Part shown: positions 26,116 to 34,018 of the stretch, in pieces
Layout of the letters: each line of letters begins with the position of its first letter
How positions within the stretch are numbered: position 1 is the first letter of the stretch
Assembly: GCA_004282745.1 (NCBI GenBank)
Contig: SHMT01000022.1
Coordinates: 1 to 64,000 of the forward strand
Source: Candidatus Scalindua sp. SCAELEC01
Lineage (GTDB): Bacteria; Planctomycetota; Brocadiia; Brocadiales; Scalinduaceae
DNA length: 64,000 nt
Direction: 5' to 3'
Program-made: the position numbers and the translations under genes
Notes under the pieces: generated by a model
The model's input: the letters and a program-made list of their open reading frames with translations, nothing else
Databases searched by the model: none
What the model was told of the DNA's origin: nothing

Positions 26116-26849
26116 TAAGGATATCTATACCAGATTTTGTAGATATAGTCAAAGGGAGAACCGTACTCGTGGGACGAATAAATTGTAACATCTCAACCGT
26201 AATAAATCATAACAGGGATAGTACACCACACCTATCCACAGAAGATTGATTGCGTTTATCCTTCCAGGATCTGGCTGGTGAATGAGTGAATGGGAGATGA
26301 GGTAAGGGGGCAGGCCTTAACTTTGGATTATAAGAGCAGCACAATTCGTTGACCAGTTCTCTGATTCAAAACAGAGAACTTAAAATCTTGTATTATTAGT
26401 CTTGAATAGTTAAGATTAACCTGTTTGGAAGAGTGAAAATTAGCGGTTAAACTTCTGATAAGGCTGCGCTCAGGTTCGGCAAGAGCTCCGAAAAAATGAA
26501 AGGTTGACTTTGCTGATTTGTAGATAGTGCGTGAAAGAAAACCCAGTGTTTGAACCAAAACTGCCCAGGTACAAGGCGCGAAATAATTACGTAACCGGAG
26601 CGTACTCAAGTACGTGAGGATTACGTACTTGTTACAGCAACGCCGTAGATGGGTAGTTTTCGTTCAAACACTAGATAATGGTTATTGTTGGTATCATAGA
26701 GCGGCATAGCCGCCCATCTGCACGTTAAAGTCGGGTAGGCAATCAAGATTTGAAGTATCTCAAGTTAACACTATTTCCCCACAACTTTAGCTCACTTCAA
26801 AATTTAGGCACTTTTAACTTTTTGTTATACTCAAAAAACTTTCTCAGAA
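26116..26849. other. Gap with one miniature element and a short hairpin
   Basis: Besides the inverted 145-bp element at 26527-26671 there is a 9-bp stem AGTTCTCTG/CAGAGAACT at about 26357-26382 without a T-run. The rest is AT-rich with no coding frame I can support. The uvrC start follows at 26850. Confidence 0.5.
26527..26671 (-). mobile_element. 145-bp miniature element, copy 4 (inverted)
   Basis: Same length as the others but reversed, with the degenerate outer end GTGCGTGAAAGAAAACCC on the left. It is flanked by TAGATA at 26521-26526 and 26672-26677. The centre has diverged (CGTACTCAAGTACG in place of GTACAATTGTAC) but is still a palindrome, suggesting that the hairpin itself is maintained. 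Confidence 0.88.
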
Positions 26850-28760
26850 ATGGTTGCTGAACAGAATACAGTTTTATCAAGGAAATTAAAGACAATCCCT
26901 ACCGGTGCAGGCGTCTACCTCATGAAGGACTCAAAGAGTGAGGTTATCTATGTGGGTAAGGCAAAAATTCTGAGAAATCGGGTAAGGAGTTACTTTCAAG
27001 CCTCAAGCGATGAGCGGCTATTCGTGGGATTTCTGGTAAAAAGGATCGCGGATATTGAGTTTGTCCTGACGGATACGGAGAAAGAGGCACTCATTCTTGA
27101 GAACAACTTGATTAAGCAATTCAAACCAAGGTTCAATATTAACCTTCGTGATGATAAAACGTTTGTTTCCATTAAACTTGATCTACAGGAGAAGTTTCCG
27201 TATCCAGTTGTGGTTAGGCAAATTGAGGATCCTGCCTCTTCGGCCAATGGACGGAACAAGAAGAGTAAGGTGTTGTATTTTGGCCCTTACTCCTCGACTA
27301 ATTCGGTTCGGGAGGCGTTAAGGTATATTAATAGTCTCTTTCCTATACGAAAGTGTTCTAAAAACGTCTTTAGGAGTCGGGTCAGACCCTGCCTCTATCA
27401 TCAGATTGGGAGGTGTGTTGCCCCGTGCTGCGATCTAATCGATGAAAAATCCTATAAGGAGATCCTCGATGACGTAATCCTCTTGTTAAGGGGGAAGAAC
27501 AGTGACCTTGTGAAGGTATTAAAAGGGAAGATGGAGAGGGAATCAGAGGCAAAGCGATATGAGATGGCCGCAAAGATAAGGGACAGGATTGCTGCTATTG
27601 AAAAGACAGCTGAGAGACAGAAGATCCACACCATAGAGTTTGTAGACAGGGATGTATTTGGTTATTATAAAGAGGGGAAGGATATACAAGTCCAGGTGAT
27701 GTTCATAAGAAATGGGAATCTTGAAAATACCGCATCATACAGGTTTTCCACTTTACATAATTCACGAGATGAAATTTTCCGCTCTTTTCTCAATCAGTTT
27801 TATGGACAAACGAGGTTTATTCCGGACGAGGTTGTCGTACCAATTGAAAGTTCGGATAAGGAGATATTAGAAGAGCTTCTGAGCGAGCGGAAGGGGAAGA
27901 GAGTAACTGTTATATTTCCAAAACGGGGAGAAAAACAGAAACTGCTTGAGTTGGCGATAAGAAATGCTGCAAATGCATTTAAGATTCACGATGTAGCTGG
28001 TGAAAACATCGATGCGATACTTGGTTCACTAAAGAGACACTTACACCTGAAGAATGTGCCGAATAGGATTGAGTGTTTTGATATTTCAAATATCGGAGGT
28101 AAACATTCCGTGGGTTCCCTGGTCACTTTTGAAGGGGGTAAACCGGAAAAGAGTAAATATAAGAGGTACAAGGTGAAGACGGTCATGCAATCGGATGATT
28201 ATGGAATGATGTATGAGGTGCTATCAAGGAGATATTCTCGTGCATTTAAGGAGGATGATTTTCCTGACCTTACGGTTGTTGATGGTGGGAAAGGGCAGTT
28301 GGGTATGGCTGTCAGGGTGTTTGAGGAGTTGGGTGTTGACGGTGTGGACGTTGTCGCACTTGCTAAGGCGAGGAGTAAGGGTGGTGAGAGTAACGATCAG
28401 AAACAGAGGAGGTACGAGCGGGTCTTTATCTGTGGTAATGGTGAACCCATTATCCTGGATCAGGAATCTTCAGAATTGAGGCTTCTCCAAAATGCTCGTG
28501 ATGAGGCCCACCGTTTTGCACTCGACTATCATAAGAAGCTGAGAAGTAAGCACTATTATGTATCACCACTCGATAAGATTTCGGGAATTGGGAGTATCAA
28601 AAAGAAAAATCTGTTAAAAGAGCTTGGAAATATGCAAGGCGTACGCACTGCCTCGATAGATGAACTGAAGAAGGTGAAGAGTATTACCCGGAAAGACGCA
28701 GAGGCTATATATGGCCATTTCCATAATGAAGTGTTTAAACGGAACCCTGTGGGAAAATGA
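26850..28760 (+). CDS. uvrC: UvrABC excinuclease subunit C
   Basis: 636 residues. An N-terminal GIY-YIG endonuclease (GAGVYLMKDSKSEVIYVGKAK) and a Cys cluster (CSKNVF...CLYHQIGRCVAPCC) come first. A UVR motif follows near residue 230 (EAKRYEMAAKIRDRIAAIE), then the RNase H-like C-terminal endonuclease (ECFDISNIGG, LTVVDGGKGQLG) and C-terminal helix-hairpin-helix motifs (ISGIGSIKKKNLL). It makes both incisions in nucleotide-excision repair. A small methyltransferase gene follows after 50 bases on the same strand. Confidence 0.96.
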   Translation: MVAEQNTVLSRKLKTIPTGAGVYLMKDSKSEVIYVGKAKILRNRVRSYFQASSDERLFVGFLVKRIADIEFVLTDTEKEALILENNLIKQFKPRFNINLRDDKTFVSIKLDLQEKFPYPVVVRQIEDPASSANGRNKKSKVLYFGPYSSTNSVREALRYINSLFPIRKCSKNVFRSRVRPCLYHQIGRCVAPCCDLIDEKSYKEILDDVILLLRGKNSDLVKVLKGKMERESEAKRYEMAAKIRDRIAAIEKTAERQKIHTIEFVDRDVFGYYKEGKDIQVQVMFIRNGNLENTASYRFSTLHNSRDEIFRSFLNQFYGQTRFIPDEVVVPIESSDKEILEELLSERKGKRVTVIFPKRGEKQKLLELAIRNAANAFKIHDVAGENIDAILGSLKRHLHLKNVPNRIECFDISNIGGKHSVGSLVTFEGGKPEKSKYKRYKVKTVMQSDDYGMMYEVLSRRYSRAFKEDDFPDLTVVDGGKGQLGMAVRVFEELGVDGVDVVALAKARSKGGESNDQKQRRYERVFICGNGEPIILDQESSELRLLQNARDEAHRFALDYHKKLRSKHYYVSPLDKISGIGSIKKKNLLKELGNMQGVRTASIDELKKVKSITRKDAEAIYGHFHNEVFKRNPVGK

Positions 28761-28810
28761 CTAATTAAAGAGTAAAATGACAGTCGTTCGAAAACAAGAG
28801 AGAGAGAGAA

Positions 28811-29419
28811 ATGGAAACAAATATGAACAGAGGACGTTTCAGGGGTTGCATACCTTCCTATGAAGACGCAAATTTGTGTGCCGCTGTGATGGATACCAAT
28901 CGAGGGCAGTGGCAGAGACCCGACATCGCTAGCAAGCTCATTACTCGGCCAAACATGACGGTTGTGGATCTCGGTGCTGGTACAGGCTATTTTGCAGCCC
29001 TGTTTTCGGACCTTCTGCCGGAAGGGAAGATATATGCGCTCGATCCGGAAAAACCGATGATTTCCTGGCTTGAAGAGCGGAAAAAGAGAGACTCATTAGA
29101 CAATGTCTCTATCTGTCTGATTGGGAAAGAAGACCCGGGGCTTGACCAACTCCATTGTGATGTTGACCTGCTCTTTGTCGGTTACACTTACTTTCATTTC
29201 GGCAATCCGATAAAATACTTTCATGAGAAAGTGTATCCCTTTATTCAAGAGAAAACGGTTGTCGCAATTGCCGATATGGCCCCGACTTTTGGTCAGGGAC
29301 GTCATACCGTCTCTGAACAGCAAGTTATCGCTGAAATGACGGAAGCTTGCTTTAGGCTTCAGGACGAACCAACTACTCTTAATGAGCAATACCTGATTAA
29401 CTTCAAAAAGATTTCATAG
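28811..29419 (+). CDS. Class I SAM-dependent methyltransferase
   Basis: 202 residues. Motif I VVDLGAGTGYFAALFSDLLPEG and the acidic post-motif ALDPEK identify a Rossmann methyltransferase binding S-adenosylmethionine. Later strands (CDVDLLFVGYTYFHF) are consistent. The substrate cannot be told. The N-terminus resembles arsenite/UbiE-like small methyltransferases, but no Cys motif of ArsM is seen. GAGAGAGAG precedes the ATG. It is the last ordinary gene before the cassette-like region. Confidence 0.8.
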   Translation: METNMNRGRFRGCIPSYEDANLCAAVMDTNRGQWQRPDIASKLITRPNMTVVDLGAGTGYFAALFSDLLPEGKIYALDPEKPMISWLEERKKRDSLDNVSICLIGKEDPGLDQLHCDVDLLFVGYTYFHFGNPIKYFHEKVYPFIQEKTVVAIADMAPTFGQGRHTVSEQQVIAEMTEACFRLQDEPTTLNEQYLINFKKIS

Positions 29420-29765
29420 GTGTCGATTGGAAACAGAGGTTTATTTGTCATTGCACTCAGAATACATAAAAAGAGGTCTTTCACTAGAAAATCATAACTA
29501 AAAAGAATTGCGTATATCTGGATATTCGGTCGCGCTGCGCACGACCGAATGCGGAGCTGAGCTGGCGCTCCCTACCACTGATTTATTCGACCGCGCGCTA
29601 ATTCGCGCGTCCGAACAAATCGCTGGAGTGAAAGTCGTCACAGATTTCAAGCTTCGCTTTAGCCAGCTCCAACTTCGCTCAGCTCCGCATTCGCTTAAGA
29701 AGAGACACGCAGCTCATGTAAGAAGTGCTGTTTGATATCTAATTGGAAAAAAAAGGAATTGATTT
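29420..29765. other. Gap with GC-rich palindromic unit, left edge of cassette region
   Basis: A compound inverted repeat occupies 29547-29693. Outer arms GAATGCGGAGCTGAGC and GCTCAGCTCCGCATTC are exact inverse complements, and inner hairpins include GCGCGCTAATTCGCGCG. About 130 bases (29563-29692) recur with roughly four-fifths identity at 32448-32577. I read both as attC-like sites of an integron cassette array. Confidence 0.55.
29563..29692 (+). repeat. GC-rich attC-like repeat unit, copy 1
   Basis: It shares blocks GGCGCTCCCTACC, CTGATTTATTCGACCG, GCGTCCGAACAAATCGCTGG and CTCCAACTTCGCTCAGCTCC with the unit at 32448-32577, in the same order and spacing. The GAACAAATC block also begins the hairpins at 30285 and 31008. 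Confidence 0.7.
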
Positions 29766-30071
29766 ATGATTAAGGAAAGACTACAAGAATTTCTCGGTGA
29801 CATGGAAGGGACAATGTCTTTTACGGAGTATATAAGTATGCTCTCTACAGAAGTTATTCGTTTCCCCGACAACGTCACATTACCTCAAAATCCAAATAAC
29901 TCATATGGATCAGGCTGGGAGCATAAGTTCAGTCTTCCGAAATCACCTATAGGCATTGAAGACTCTAAGAGCCTGATCATCTTGGAGGATACAAAGGCCA
30001 ACGCCAGTAGCATCGAGACTGAGAGAAAGTCTTGTTCATACAGCCACTTCCACGTCCTATGTTTTCAATAG
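29766..30071 (+). CDS. Hypothetical cassette-type protein, possibly frameshifted
   Basis: 101 residues, not recognised. AGGAATTG precedes the ATG. Residues 1-80 look protein-like (LGDMEGTMSFTEYISMLSTEVIRFPDNV). The last 18 (after ETER) are unlike them. Shifting the frame by one near 30022 gives a plausible continuation (VFNRFLLGVGNMLFHF) up to about 30220, so a single-base indel is possible. No signal or membrane segment lies in the first part. It sits between two palindromic attC-like units. Confidence 0.4.
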   Translation: MIKERLQEFLGDMEGTMSFTEYISMLSTEVIRFPDNVTLPQNPNNSYGSGWEHKFSLPKSPIGIEDSKSLIILEDTKANASSIETERKSCSYSHFHVLCFQ

Positions 30072-30395
30072 ATTTCTACTTGGCGTGGGGAATATGCTAT
30101 TTCACTTTCTCTTCTATGAATATGAACGTAGGAATTGCCAAGGAGGGGGAATGGTTTGTTGGAAATTCCGGCTCAGAGTTTTCAGATGGTGTGCAAATGG
30201 CTTCTGCCACGCAGAAATGTGAATCAATGATTGGTCCAGGTCTGACAACGGCCATTGAGCAACTTGTTTATCTACAAACAAGTAAGCGAACAAATCACTC
30301 AAGCTACGCACTTGAGCAATTAGTTCGCTGTACAGGAATAATAACGAAATTAAAATGATTATTGACATTCGTAACCTGTACGGTTACAATCAAAC
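30072..30395. other. Gap with stacked hairpins
   Basis: Besides a possible frameshifted tail of the preceding gene, it contains two perfect or near-perfect hairpins (30262-30283 and 30285-30329) and a small GTAACC/GGTTAC stem near 30370. These are the recombination-site-like elements before the HigBA cassette. Confidence 0.5.
30262..30329 (+). repeat. attC-like paired hairpins
   Basis: ACTTGTTT/AAACAAGT forms an 8-bp stem (30262-30283). Next to it, AGCGAACAAATCACTCAAG pairs imperfectly with CTTGAGCAATTAGTTCGCT across a 7-base loop. The GAACAAATC opening is shared with other units in the array. Confidence 0.55.
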
Positions 30396-30674
30396 ATGAT
30401 CAAATCTTTTAAACATAAAGGACTTGAAAACTTTTTCTATACTGGAAAAAAGAAAGGAATAAGACCTGAGCATGCTAAAAGGCTTGAAAGAATCCTTGAC
30501 CGGCTTAATGCTGCAAATGAAGTAAAAGACATGAATTATCCAGGATCAGACCTCCATAAATTATCCGGAGATAAGCAAGGTCAATATGCAGTCAAAGTAT
30601 CTGGCAATTGGAGAGTCTTTTTTGAGTTTGTAGAAGGAGATTTCTATGTTGTTGATTATGATGATTATCATTAA
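30396..30674 (+). CDS. higB: HigB-type RelE-family toxin
   Basis: 92 residues with the HigB/RelE pattern: MIKSFKHKGLENFFYTG, the helix HAKRLERILDRLNAA, a YPGSDLHKLSGD loop and YAVKVSGNWRVFFEF, ending with DYDDYH (catalytic basic/aromatic region of HigB ribosome-dependent mRNases). It lies 12 bases ahead of a HigA-type antitoxin, in the toxin-first order typical of higBA. The pair is flanked by attC-like hairpins. Toxin-antitoxin pairs with their own promoters are frequent cargo in large cassette arrays, where they stabilise the array (established for Vibrio superintegrons). Confidence 0.9.
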   Translation: MIKSFKHKGLENFFYTGKKKGIRPEHAKRLERILDRLNAANEVKDMNYPGSDLHKLSGDKQGQYAVKVSGNWRVFFEFVEGDFYVVDYDDYH

Positions 30675-30686
30675 TAAGGCGATGCA

Positions 30687-31001
30687 ATGAAAAAAATGAA
30701 AAGACAACCAACGCACCCGGGAAAAATTATAAAGGAAGATTATTTAATACCTTTATCTTTGACCATTACTGAAATAGCAGCCACTCTAGGAATCTCAAGA
30801 AAAACACTGTCAAAAATCCTGAATGAAAGAGGAGCTGTAACACCAGATATGGCACTCCGGTTATCGAGAGCTTTTGATACAACTCCAGATTTATGGCTAA
30901 ATTTACAAAAAAATTATGATTTATGGCAAGCTGAGCATAGCTCAAAGGAATGGTTGAGAGTTAAGCCTTTAGCCAAACAATTACTCCACTCAAATATATA
31001 A
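30687..31001 (+). CDS. higA: HigA-type antitoxin (XRE helix-turn-helix)
   Basis: 104 residues. The opening THPGKIIKEDYLIPLSLTITEIAATLGISRKTLSKILNERGAVT contains the classic HigA/VapI helix-turn-helix (shown continuous here only as family recognition: PGKIIKEDYL, LGISRKTLSKILN, ALRLSRAF). The C-terminus wraps the toxin. It autoregulates the operon. The stop is followed within 7 bases by an attC-like site, so the two genes fill one cassette tightly. Confidence 0.92.
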   Translation: MKKMKRQPTHPGKIIKEDYLIPLSLTITEIAATLGISRKTLSKILNERGAVTPDMALRLSRAFDTTPDLWLNLQKNYDLWQAEHSSKEWLRVKPLAKQLLHSNI

Positions 31002-31007
31002 ACGAAC

Positions 31008-31133
31008 AGCGAACAAATCAGTGGAGCAACCCCTCCGCCATTTGCGATTCGATTATTTTTAGACTCTTTGTTTGCCTTATTATTTTTCTATATTTTATTT
31101 GCCAAACGGGGTTGCTCACCTCTACGTTATGCC
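31008..31133 (+). repeat. attC-like site, about 126 bp
   Basis: Left arm GCGAACAAATC...GTGGAGCAACCCC (31010-31033) pairs with GGGGTTGCTCACC...(31108-31120), leading to the right-hand core ACGTTATGCC (31124-31133). The length, the long imperfect stem and the GTTATGC core resemble Vibrio-type attC. The middle (31034-31107) is AT-rich filler. Confidence 0.65.
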
Positions 31134-31144
31134 GTAAATACACA

Positions 31145-31546
31145 ATGAAATCCAAGCTACGAATTGAACTTGAACGATTACTCCAAAAAGGTGAACAATT
31201 TGGGGAAATTGACAAAAGTCCTGAAGCGTGGGAGCGTCATGTTCGGAACCTCATCGACAAATTCCTAGGACCAAAGTTGGATTCGCCTGCAAATACTCAC
31301 TCACAAGGATATTATGATTTCATTTTCTCCAATTCGCACTCCGCCAAGATAGAAGTGTTACGTGCCGTATTGCTTTTTGACACCTCCGACAACGTGTATC
31401 AACAACTATCGAATGTTGAATCCAATCCAATGAATGGTGAGAAACGGTATTGTGACTTTCACACTGCTAAGGGTATTGCCGAATTTGTGGTAGCGGTGAT
31501 TGCAATCGTTGCCGGGATAACAGCATTTGTCACGTGGTTGTTATAA
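31145..31546 (+). CDS. Hypothetical cassette protein with C-terminal membrane anchor
   Basis: 133 residues from the ATG at 31145; the ATG at 31112 lies inside the attC-like site. A soluble charged domain (LERLLQKGEQFGEIDKSPEAWERHVRNLIDKFL) is followed by a single C-terminal transmembrane helix (FVVAVIAIVAGITAFVTWLL), i.e. a tail-anchored topology. No family recognised. Start and stop are close to the flanking recombination-like sites, as in gene cassettes. Confidence 0.6.
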   Translation: MKSKLRIELERLLQKGEQFGEIDKSPEAWERHVRNLIDKFLGPKLDSPANTHSQGYYDFIFSNSHSAKIEVLRAVLLFDTSDNVYQQLSNVESNPMNGEKRYCDFHTAKGIAEFVVAVIAIVAGITAFVTWLL

Positions 31547-31588
31547 TATTGGTTGGTCAAAGGCTCCAATAATACGTATGCAGCTTTT

Positions 31589-31660
31589 AATAAACTCAGG
31601 CTATTAGCACTGAGCCGAAAAGCCGCCTGAGTGTTACTGACTGATTTTTGTGATGTTATG
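31589..31660 (+). repeat. attC-like site
   Basis: A hairpin AACTCAGGC / GCCTGAGTGTT (31594-31635) is followed by the core GATGTTATG ending near 31660. It lies between the tail-anchored orphan and the next toxin-antitoxin pair. Confidence 0.55.
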
Positions 31661-31719
31661 TCTCAAAAATAAAACCATTTTTCCCTTGCAAAATGTAACA
31701 TATTTGTTACTATAACCCC

Positions 31720-32046
31720 ATGAATTGGGGACTTGAATATTACAGCCCAAAAATAGAGAAGTTAATTCTATCTTTGTCAGAAGGGCTGTTGGCACGTTAC
31801 TTTCGCCTCACGGACTTAATGCTTGAATTTGGCCCTAATTTAGGCATGCCTCATACAAGATCACTGAACAACGGTTTATTTGAATTACGTGTAAAAGGAA
31901 AAGAGAGCATTGCCCGTGTTTTTTATTGCACTAAAATTGGCAAAAGAATTATTATGCTTCATGTGTTCATTAAGAAATCACAAAAAATACCAAAAAAAGA
32001 ATTAAATATTGCTATTAAGCGAATGAAAGAGGTAATTAAAAAATGA
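31720..32046 (+). CDS. RelE/HigB-like toxin (phage Gp49 / DUF891 type)
   Basis: 108 residues. The pattern YYSPKIEKLILSLSEGLLARYFR, then GMPHTRSLNNGLFELRVKGKESIARVFYC and IIMLHVFIKKSQKIPKKELNIAIKRMKE, is characteristic of the Gp49-like HigB group of ribosome-dependent RNases. The stop overlaps the antitoxin start by 4 bases (ATGA). GC content is low relative to the flanking core genes. It is carried in a cassette-like interval. Confidence 0.9.
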   Translation: MNWGLEYYSPKIEKLILSLSEGLLARYFRLTDLMLEFGPNLGMPHTRSLNNGLFELRVKGKESIARVFYCTKIGKRIIMLHVFIKKSQKIPKKELNIAIKRMKEVIKK

Positions 32047-32330
32047 CTCATAATAAATTAAAAAAAATTGCACTAAGTAAACCAAAAGTAAAAGCAGAAT
32101 ACGATGCATTAGAACCAGAGTTTACTTTACTTCGTGAAATGCTTCTTGCTCGTCAAAAAGCCGGTCTAAGTCAAGCTCAAATTGCTGAACGTATGGGAAC
32201 CAAATCTCCTTCAGTCACCAGACTTGAATCGTCACTCAGTAGTGGAAAACATTCACCATCACTTGATACAATCAAAAAATATGCGAAAGCTCTAGATTGT
32301 CATTTAGAGATAAAGTTAGTGAAAAATTAA
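32043..32330 (+). CDS. XRE-family antitoxin
   Basis: 95 residues. A leader helix is followed by an XRE helix-turn-helix (LREMLLARQKAGLSQAQIAERMG; TKSPSVTRLESSL) and a short C-terminal strand (LDCHLEIKLVKN), the usual partner of Gp49-type toxins. Translation is coupled to the toxin by the 4-base overlap. The attC-like left core GCATAAC begins 2 bases after the stop. Confidence 0.92.
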   Translation: MTHNKLKKIALSKPKVKAEYDALEPEFTLLREMLLARQKAGLSQAQIAERMGTKSPSVTRLESSLSSGKHSPSLDTIKKYAKALDCHLEIKLVKN

Positions 32331-32331
32331 G

Positions 32332-32580
32332 GCATAACCAGTCGCTCAAGCTAACCCCTTTATTATGTGTGGTTTTTATGTTTTGAGATTCTTTGATTAT
32401 TTTATCCTTATTCATAGTTTTATAAACCAAGCGGGTTAGCTGAGTGGGCGCTCCCTACCGCTGATTTATTCGACCGAACGCTGACTCGCGCGTCCGAACA
32501 AATCGCTGGAGCAAAGTCGCATCGAACTTCAAGTGTTGCTTGAGCCCGCTCCAACTTCGCTCAGCTCCGCATTATAACAG
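32332..32580 (+). repeat. Compound attC-like site with GC-rich unit copy 2
   Basis: The left core GCATAAC (32332-32338) continues CGCTCAAGCTAACCCC and pairs with GCGGGTTAGCTGAG at 32431-32444, a long-stem VCR-like arrangement. It runs directly into the GC-rich unit (32448-32577) shared with 29563-29692, ending CGCATTATAAC. This may be two sites fused by cassette loss. Confidence 0.6.
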
Positions 32581-32586
32581 AAAAAA

Positions 32587-33237
32587 ATGAAAAACAAGTT
32601 AGATGAAAAAAACATAGAATTAACAAAAATTATCTATGAGTTTAAACAGGCTTTAGATATTTATTTATTAATTGGTTTGAACACGAAAGAAATCAATAAA
32701 AAAGGTGGAAAAACTTTTTTTGCAATGGCTCAACAATTCGCTTTAAAAGTTATCGTTATAGATATATGTAAAATATTTGAAGAAAAAAAGAAAAACAGCC
32801 TCAATTCGATACCAAGCATCATTGATTTTATTAATGGAACCAAATTAAAACTGGATAATCCTAACCCTTTAATTAACTTTATTAAAAAGCACAAAGAAGA
32901 AATCAAAAAAGATGGTTGTTTTGCAAAACCATTAAATAGCATCTTAGAAAAATTTAAAAATACACATGAAAAAGATTTTAATGAATACAAAACAATAAGA
33001 GATACAAAATTTGCACATGCTGAATATAATCCTAGCCAAAATATTGATGCTCTTGCAAGTTACGATACTATGGAAAAAATTCTTTTCTTTGCAATAGATT
33101 TTTATTCTGTTATTCATGAATCATATATTGGTGGCCACCCTGTTCAGCACAGGCAAGAAAGAAAAACTTTTGCAGGATTGCATACTGTACTTAAAAATAT
33201 GGGATACAATGAGGTTAAAATAAAATTAGAAAATTAG
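32587..33237 (+). CDS. HEPN-like (AbiU2-type?) cassette protein
   Basis: 216 residues, helical, Lys-rich and AT-rich. Near residue 140 it carries R-D-T-K-F-A-H, matching the R-x4-6-H catalytic motif of HEPN RNases and the 'RDxxxAH' form seen in AbiU2/AbiV-like abortive-infection proteins. Conserved-looking helices (QQFALKVIVIDICKIF) precede it. HEPN proteins are common in defence and toxin systems. The assignment rests on one motif plus the helical context. It starts 7 bases after one attC-like site and ends 1 base before the next one. Confidence 0.55.
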   Translation: MKNKLDEKNIELTKIIYEFKQALDIYLLIGLNTKEINKKGGKTFFAMAQQFALKVIVIDICKIFEEKKKNSLNSIPSIIDFINGTKLKLDNPNPLINFIKKHKEEIKKDGCFAKPLNSILEKFKNTHEKDFNEYKTIRDTKFAHAEYNPSQNIDALASYDTMEKILFFAIDFYSVIHESYIGGHPVQHRQERKTFAGLHTVLKNMGYNEVKIKLEN

Positions 33238-33302
33238 GAGTTAGAACAAAACTAATTCATCCGACGCAAAAAGCCGCGCGGCTGATTAGTGACGTTATAC
33301 AT
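33238..33302 (+). repeat. attC-like site, about 65 bp
   Basis: GTTAGAACAAAACTAATTC (left) and GATTAGTGACGTTATAC (right) flank a GC-rich centre CGACGC...GCCGCGCGGC. The order and spacing closely recall the 60-bp attC of classical integron cassettes (AACAATTCATTC ... GACGCC ... GCGGC ... GTTA). This is the best single match in the array. Confidence 0.7.
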
Positions 33303-33313
33303 AAATAATAAAA

Positions 33314-33991
33314 ATGAATATATCTAGATTAACTGTATCGTTTATATTAGTTATGCTTCCAGCAGTAGTGCTTATTCGAGATTGGAAATTTCATGATAGG
33401 AGAACAAAAAATCACCACAATATTACGCGTATAATTATTGCTATCTGGTGTATTAGTAGTATTGCAGCAACAATTTACGTATGGGTTGACTCTGCTCAAA
33501 TTAACGAATTAATCGAAGGTAAAAATACTCTTATTACTCAAAACAAAAACCTGTCTAAAAAAATCGATAAATATCAAGAGTATTTAATCGAAAAAGATAA
33601 AGAAATTACTGAGTTGAAATCAAAAGCCAAGAAAAGTGAACGAGGGATTTTTACAAATTATTTACCTGACGGTCACGTAAGAGAAGTAGTTGGTGGAAGT
33701 ACTTCCATGAAAATCACGTGGGTAGAAGTCTCGAAACAAATGTGGAATCTTCATAACCAAGATAACTTCATTGAATTAAAAAATTTATGTATTGGACAGA
33801 TTAAAAAATCTCCAGAATGGCCTATACCATATTTACTTCTTAGCGTCGCACTTACCAATCTAGGCGATAAGCATCAAGCAATTAAAAATTTAAAATATTT
33901 TTTAGAAATTGCGCCAACAGAACCTTCTTTAGGTTATGATGATTATAGAGATCAAGCAGAGAACTTAATTAAGAAATTGCAAAATTTGTAA
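33314..33991 (+). CDS. Membrane-anchored coiled-coil / TPR-like cassette protein
   Basis: 225 residues. Two N-terminal membrane helices (LTVSFILVMLPAVVLI; IIIAIWCISSIAATIYVWV) precede a coiled coil (about 70-115, NELIEGKNTLITQNKNLSKK) and a soluble C-terminal region with one or two TPR-like repeats (WPIPYLLLSVALTNLGDKHQAIKNLKYFLEI). No known family. It is the last gene before the 112-bp element copy at 34019 and probably the last cassette. Confidence 0.6.
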   Translation: MNISRLTVSFILVMLPAVVLIRDWKFHDRRTKNHHNITRIIIAIWCISSIAATIYVWVDSAQINELIEGKNTLITQNKNLSKKIDKYQEYLIEKDKEITELKSKAKKSERGIFTNYLPDGHVREVVGGSTSMKITWVEVSKQMWNLHNQDNFIELKNLCIGQIKKSPEWPIPYLLLSVALTNLGDKHQAIKNLKYFLEIAPTEPSLGYDDYRDQAENLIKKLQNL

Positions 33992-34018
33992 ATATTGTAT
34001 AACGAATAAAGATGGAAG

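Noticed and set aside
29500-33300. CRISPR array
   Set aside because: Repeats differ in length and sequence, spacing holds genes, and there are no regular short spacers or cas genes.
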